A stretch of DNA of 64,000 nt. It comes from Accumulibacter sp031732795. GTDB lineage: Bacteria > Pseudomonadota > Gammaproteobacteria > Burkholderiales > Rhodocyclaceae. The notes under the pieces are model-generated. The model was not told the origin of the DNA and ran no database searches. It worked only from the letters and a program-made list of their open reading frames with translations. Made by a program: the position numbers and the translations under genes. Below are positions 60,312 through 64,000 of this stretch, piece by piece (the first letter of the stretch is position 1; each line of letters starts with the position of its first letter). The DNA is taken from the NCBI GenBank assembly GCA_031732795.1, contig JAVMKC010000075.1:1-64000 (forward strand). The letters are read 5' to 3'.

Positions 60312-62399
60312 ATGAAGCCAATGAAACAATTCCTGCTCGTCGTGATCAGTGTTTTTTTGATGTCGATTGCTGTGGTTCGCGCCCAGGATCATTCATCGCA
60401 GAACACCATTGAATCGATCAATGTGGTACAGCAGGGCGCCGTCACCAACGTGAAAGTAGGCTTCAAACAGCCGTTGCGAGCCTTGCCGGCAACTTTCAGT
60501 GTTTCCAAGCCAGCGCGAATTGCGCTCGATTTTCCAAGTACGGTCAATGGGCTTGGCAAGTCGACCCAGAATTTTGACGAAGGTGACTTGAAAAGCGCCA
60601 ACATCATTCAAGCCGAGGATCGGACGCGCTTGGTTTTGAATCTTCACAAAACGATGACTTATGAAGTCAATCTTGATGGTAACAACCTGTTGATTGCCTT
60701 GGTGGCCAATACCGCGTCAACCGGCCAGATTGCTCCTCCAGTGGAGCATTTTGCAAAATCGCGTCCGTCGACGATTGAAAGTGCCATTCGGGATATTTCC
60801 TTCCGTCGCGGGCGGGATGGGGAAGGGCGGATTACCGTTGATCTGACCGACTCCAATGCCGGTATCGATATCCGGCAACAGGGGGCAACCTTGGTGGTCG
60901 ACTTTGTCAAAGTTGCTGTTCCCGAAACCCTGCGGAAACGACTGGATGTGACCGATTTCGCCACTCCAGTTTTGAATGTGACGACCGTGCAGAGGGATGG
61001 CGGGGCGAGGATGACGATCACCCCGCGCGGGCTGTGGGAGCATAACGCTTATCAGAGCGACAACCAGTTCGTGATCGAAGTCAAGCCCATCGTCGAGAAT
61101 CCCAATAAACTGGTCCAAGGTACTCGGGGAGGCTATCAAGGCGAAAAACTGTCGCTCAATTTTCAGAACGTTGATGTCCGCCGACTGCTGCAGGTGATCG
61201 GCGAATTCACTGGTATGAACATGGTGGTCAGCGATTCGGTCAGTGGAGCCATCACATTGATTCTCAAAGATGTTCCCTGGGATCAGGCGCTAGATATCAT
61301 CATGCAGCAGAAAAATCTGGATATGCGCAAGAACGGCAACGTGATCCTCGTTGCCCCGCGCGATGAACTGGCGACCAAGGAAAAACTGGACTTTGAATCC
61401 AAACAGCTCATTGGCGATCTGGAGCCTTTGCAGACCGAGAGCTTCCAGATGAACTACATCAGAGCGGAAGCCGTCCATAAATTGCTGATCGATCCCAAGC
61501 AATCGTTGCTCTCGAAACGCGGCAGCGCCCTGCTCGACGACCGGTCGAACATGATGTTTGTCAAGGACGCTCCCAATCGACTCGACGATATCCGGGCCAT
61601 GATCGCCAAGGTCGATATTCCTGCGCGCCAAGTGATGATCGAAGCGCGGATTGTCGAGGCGGGGGACTCTTTCGCCAAAAACCTGGGGGTTCGTCTGGGG
61701 CATGGGGCGACCACAAGGTCAACAGCCTCCGGCGTGACGACCGTGGCCAACTCATCGACGCTGGCAGCCATCAGTCCAGATTTCAGAATGTCCGATATTG
61801 CGGCGGTCAATTTGCCGGCTACTCCTCGTTCGGGTACGGCAGGTACGCTCGGACTGAGTTTTTATAATCGGGATTACACCAAATTTTTGAGCGTGGAAAT
61901 CTCTGCACTCGAAGCCGACGGTCGAGGCAAGGTCATTTCCAGTCCGCGGGTGATGACCGCTAATCAGGTCGAAGCGATTATTGAACAAGGGGTCGAAATA
62001 CCGTATCAGCAAGCCACCTCGGCCGGGGCGACCAGCATCGCTTTCAAAAAGGCCAACCTGTCGTTGAAAGTCAAGCCGCAGATCACGCCGGATGGCAAAA
62101 TCAGCATGATGCTTGACGTGAACAAGGACACGCCCAATACCTTGCTATCAACGGGTGCCGGCGTGGCCATCGATACCAAACACGTCAAAACGGAAGTCCT
62201 GGTCGAAAACGGCGGGACAGTGGTTATCGGCGGTATCTATACCCAGACCGTTCGCAATACCACTCAGCGCATCCCCTTCTTCGGAGACTTGCCGTATATC
62301 GGCTTCTTGTTCAAAAACAAGGAAATAATCGATGACAAGACCGAGTTGCTGATTTTTGTGACTCCCCGCGTCGTTACCGAGAGTCTGGCCGTACGCTAA
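60312..62399 (+). CDS. pilQ: Type IV pilus secretin PilQ
   Basis: Outer-membrane secretin ring through which the pilus extends. In 695 residues: signal peptide (cleaved near residue 25), two AMIN peptidoglycan-binding domains (about 35-130 and 155-250), then the N0/STN domain (LSLNFQNVDVRRLLQVIGEFTGMNM), N1 with LVAPRDELATKEKL, and the secretin domain with QVMIEARIVEAG, VISSPRVMTANQVEAIIEQGVEIPY and TELLIFVTPRV. It immediately follows pilP and is followed by a strong terminator before aroK. Confidence 0.96.
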   Translation: MKPMKQFLLVVISVFLMSIAVVRAQDHSSQNTIESINVVQQGAVTNVKVGFKQPLRALPATFSVSKPARIALDFPSTVNGLGKSTQNFDEGDLKSANIIQAEDRTRLVLNLHKTMTYEVNLDGNNLLIALVANTASTGQIAPPVEHFAKSRPSTIESAIRDISFRRGRDGEGRITVDLTDSNAGIDIRQQGATLVVDFVKVAVPETLRKRLDVTDFATPVLNVTTVQRDGGARMTITPRGLWEHNAYQSDNQFVIEVKPIVENPNKLVQGTRGGYQGEKLSLNFQNVDVRRLLQVIGEFTGMNMVVSDSVSGAITLILKDVPWDQALDIIMQQKNLDMRKNGNVILVAPRDELATKEKLDFESKQLIGDLEPLQTESFQMNYIRAEAVHKLLIDPKQSLLSKRGSALLDDRSNMMFVKDAPNRLDDIRAMIAKVDIPARQVMIEARIVEAGDSFAKNLGVRLGHGATTRSTASGVTTVANSSTLAAISPDFRMSDIAAVNLPATPRSGTAGTLGLSFYNRDYTKFLSVEISALEADGRGKVISSPRVMTANQVEAIIEQGVEIPYQQATSAGATSIAFKKANLSLKVKPQITPDGKISMMLDVNKDTPNTLLSTGAGVAIDTKHVKTEVLVENGGTVVIGGIYTQTVRNTTQRIPFFGDLPYIGFLFKNKEIIDDKTELLIFVTPRVVTESLAVR

Positions 62400-62500
62400 G
62401 GGCGCGCCGGACTTGAGCGATCGTCGCGAGCCGCGCTTTCCCACGGCACACTAGATCACTCTCACCAAGTCCGACGGGTTTCCTGGACACTGTTCATTCA

Positions 62501-62533
62501 ACCAAAAAGCCGGCGGCATGCCGGCTTTTTGGT
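62501..62533. terminator. Bidirectional-looking terminator after pilQ
   Basis: Fourteen-base arms ACCAAAAAGCCGGC and GCCGGCTTTTTGGT are perfect around a five-base loop. On the plus strand the stem ends in T5. It lies about 100 bases after the pilQ stop and just before aroK. Confidence 0.85.
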
Positions 62534-62563
62534 GTCATATCCCGCATACGCTAAAATGGCGGA

Positions 62564-63082
62564 GTGGATGACGAACGTAAAAAACAGAATATTTATCTGG
62601 TGGGGCTGATGGGAGCCGGAAAGACGACCATCGGTAAAGTACTGGCCAGACGATTGGCCTATGCCTTCATCGATTCCGATCACGAAATCGAGGCTCGCAC
62701 CGGGGTTAGCTTGCCCACGATTTTCGAGATCGAAGGGGAAGAGGGTTTTCGAAAGCGTGAAGCGCAAGTGATTGCCGAAATGGCAGCACTTGAAGGACAC
62801 GTCGTGGCCACCGGTGGTGGCGCCGTGCTGCGCCCGGAAAACCGGGCCAATCTTCAGCGTAGCGGTTTGGTGGTCTATTTGAACGTTCCACTGTTCGCGC
62901 TTTATGAGCGGACACGCATGGACAAGAATCGTCCACTATTGCAAGTCAAGGACCCCTGGCAGCGTTTGAAGGAACTCCACGCCGAGCGCGATCCCTTGTA
63001 CCGCGAAGTCGCCGATATCGTGGTCAGCGGCAGCCGGATCGCGGTGCATACTCTCTTGCCGCTGATTGCGCAAAAAACCTGA
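62564..63082 (+). CDS. aroK: Shikimate kinase
   Basis: Phosphorylates shikimate at the 3-hydroxyl with ATP in the aromatic amino-acid pathway. In 172 residues: Walker A LMGAGKTTIGKVLARRL, the substrate aspartate in FIDSDHEIEARTG, ATGGGAVLRPENR, and RNR/LID-type RMDKNRPLLQ. The start is GTG at 62564 with little visible ribosome site, so the exact start is uncertain. The terminator ahead suggests a promoter between 62534 and 62564. aroB follows after five bases. Confidence 0.93.
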   Translation: MDDERKKQNIYLVGLMGAGKTTIGKVLARRLAYAFIDSDHEIEARTGVSLPTIFEIEGEEGFRKREAQVIAEMAALEGHVVATGGGAVLRPENRANLQRSGLVVYLNVPLFALYERTRMDKNRPLLQVKDPWQRLKELHAERDPLYREVADIVVSGSRIAVHTLLPLIAQKT

Positions 63083-63087
63083 TCATC

Positions 63088-64000
63088 ATGGATACTCTCG
63101 ACGTTCTTCTAGGTGAAAAAAGCTATCCGATTCATCTCGGTCTCGATCTTCTCGATCGAGTCGAGTGCTTGTTGCCCTATATTCGGCATCGTAAAGCGGT
63201 GATCGTCAGCAATGTGACGGTCGGCCCGCTTTATCTGCAGCGTTTGAGTGCACCGCTACGAGAGGCCGGTATCGAGGTCGCTGAATTACTTCTGCCCGAT
63301 GGCGAGCGCTATAAAAACTGGCAGACGTTGAACTCCATCTTTGATCTGTTGCTCGGTTCCCGTTGCGAACGTTCGACGCCATTGATCGCGCTGGGCGGTG
63401 GAGTCGTCGGCGATATGGCTGGTTTTGCCGCCGCCTGTTACCAGCGGGGAATGCCTTTCATCCAGGTGCCCACTACCCTGCTGGCGCAAGTCGATTCCTC
63501 GGTCGGTGGCAAAACGGCGATCAATCATCCCCTGGGCAAAAACATGATCGGCGCTTTTTACCAGCCGCGAATGGTCCTGATCGACCCCGGGACCCTGAAC
63601 ACGCTGCCTGACCGTGAATTGCGGGCGGGTTTGGCGGAAGTGATCAAATACGGTTTGATACGTGATCCGGCATTCCTGGAATGGTTGGAAAGTCATCTGG
63701 AAGACTTGCTGGCCCGCCAGCCCGCAGCTTTGACACAGGCCATCCGGCGGTCGTGCCAAAACAAGGCCGAGGTAGTGATCGCCGATGAACGTGAGCACGG
63801 TGAGCGGGCTTTGCTCAATCTCGGTCACACCTTCGGCCACGCCATCGAGACCGGTGTCGGTTACGGGGAATGGTTGCATGGCGAAGCGGTAGCCGTGGGG
63901 ACGATGATGGCGGCCGAATTGTCTGTGCGTCAGGGGTGGCTGCAGCCTGCCGATCTGCTACGCATCGAACGGCTGTTCGTACGCGCCGGGTTGCCGGTGG
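63088..64000 (+). CDS. aroB: 3-dehydroquinate synthase, partial (right edge)
   Basis: Converts 3-deoxy-D-arabino-heptulosonate 7-phosphate to 3-dehydroquinate, NAD- and metal-dependent, in the shikimate pathway. About 304 codons are in the window, continuing past its end. Motifs: LPDGERYKNWQTLN, ALGGGVVGDMAGFAAACYQRG, QVPTTLLAQVDSSVGGKTAINH, AEVIKYGLI, and the metal-ligand block LLNLGHTFGHAIE with EWLHGEAVAVG. The ATG at 63088 gives the usual family start. aroK-aroB order after pilQ is typical of betaproteobacteria. Confidence 0.96.
   Translation, partial: MDTLDVLLGEKSYPIHLGLDLLDRVECLLPYIRHRKAVIVSNVTVGPLYLQRLSAPLREAGIEVAELLLPDGERYKNWQTLNSIFDLLLGSRCERSTPLIALGGGVVGDMAGFAAACYQRGMPFIQVPTTLLAQVDSSVGGKTAINHPLGKNMIGAFYQPRMVLIDPGTLNTLPDRELRAGLAEVIKYGLIRDPAFLEWLESHLEDLLARQPAALTQAIRRSCQNKAEVVIADEREHGERALLNLGHTFGHAIETGVGYGEWLHGEAVAVGTMMAAELSVRQGWLQPADLLRIERLFVRAGLPV

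Overview
The window looks like a chromosomal segment of a betaproteobacterium, most likely of the Rhodocyclales type. This rests on gene content and order: secG, tRNA-Leu and a complete fourteen-gene nuo operon; ispB, tRNA-Pro, a PP0621-type gene, pilS, pilR and ampD; and pilMNOPQ followed by aroK and aroB. The genus cannot be fixed from sequence reading alone. Almost everything is ordinary core chromosome. Mobile DNA is present only as decayed scraps.

Layout. 1-0.7 kb: debris with an IS110-like transposase relic. 0.7-5.9 kb, minus strand: a glycolytic group of PPi-dependent phosphofructokinase (pfp), class II aldolase (fba), an ArsR-type regulator and enolase (eno). 5.9-6.35 kb: a gap with a good sigma-70 promoter and an intrinsic terminator before secG. 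6.3-21.5 kb: secG, tRNA-Leu(GAG) and nuoA-N, closed by a strong terminator. 21.5-28.6 kb: a NUDIX hydrolase, a YceH-family protein, prfC, an AI-2E-family exporter and a three-gene Mla/MCE-type lipid-transport set without an ATPase. 28.7-35 kb: an aminotransferase, ampD, the PilR/PilS pair, a small zinc-finger-like protein, tRNA-Pro(CGG) and ispB.

35.2-46.2 kb: ugpQ and ugpB without a permease or ATPase, a PP2C phosphatase behind two short coupled ORFs, a RhlE-type RNA helicase, a DUF1631 protein, a small lipoprotein, chrA and a diguanylate cyclase. 46.2-46.8 kb holds a group II intron maturase relic. It is followed by a mesaconyl-CoA-hydratase-like gene, the rep helicase and a small secreted Ala/Lys/His-rich protein. 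50.6-53.5 kb, minus strand: a tightly packed operon of a stand-alone J-domain protein and three proteins I do not recognise. 53.7-56.3 kb: a promoter, a FIST-domain sensor and a diguanylate cyclase. Next come an HhH/TfoX-C fusion protein, an IS1182-like relic, the type IV pilus assembly operon pilMNOPQ, aroK and the start of aroB, which runs off the right edge.

Themes that tie genes together are respiration (nuo), PPi-linked glycolysis, and type IV pili: structure in pilMNOPQ, regulation in pilSR, and two diguanylate cyclases that could feed surface behaviour. The best candidates for something undescribed are the J-domain operon (50.6-53.5 kb), the promoter-terminator unit before secG (6.11-6.22 kb), the FIST/diguanylate cyclase pair, and the coupled micro-ORFs ahead of the PP2C phosphatase. 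All are reported as inference, not as established systems.
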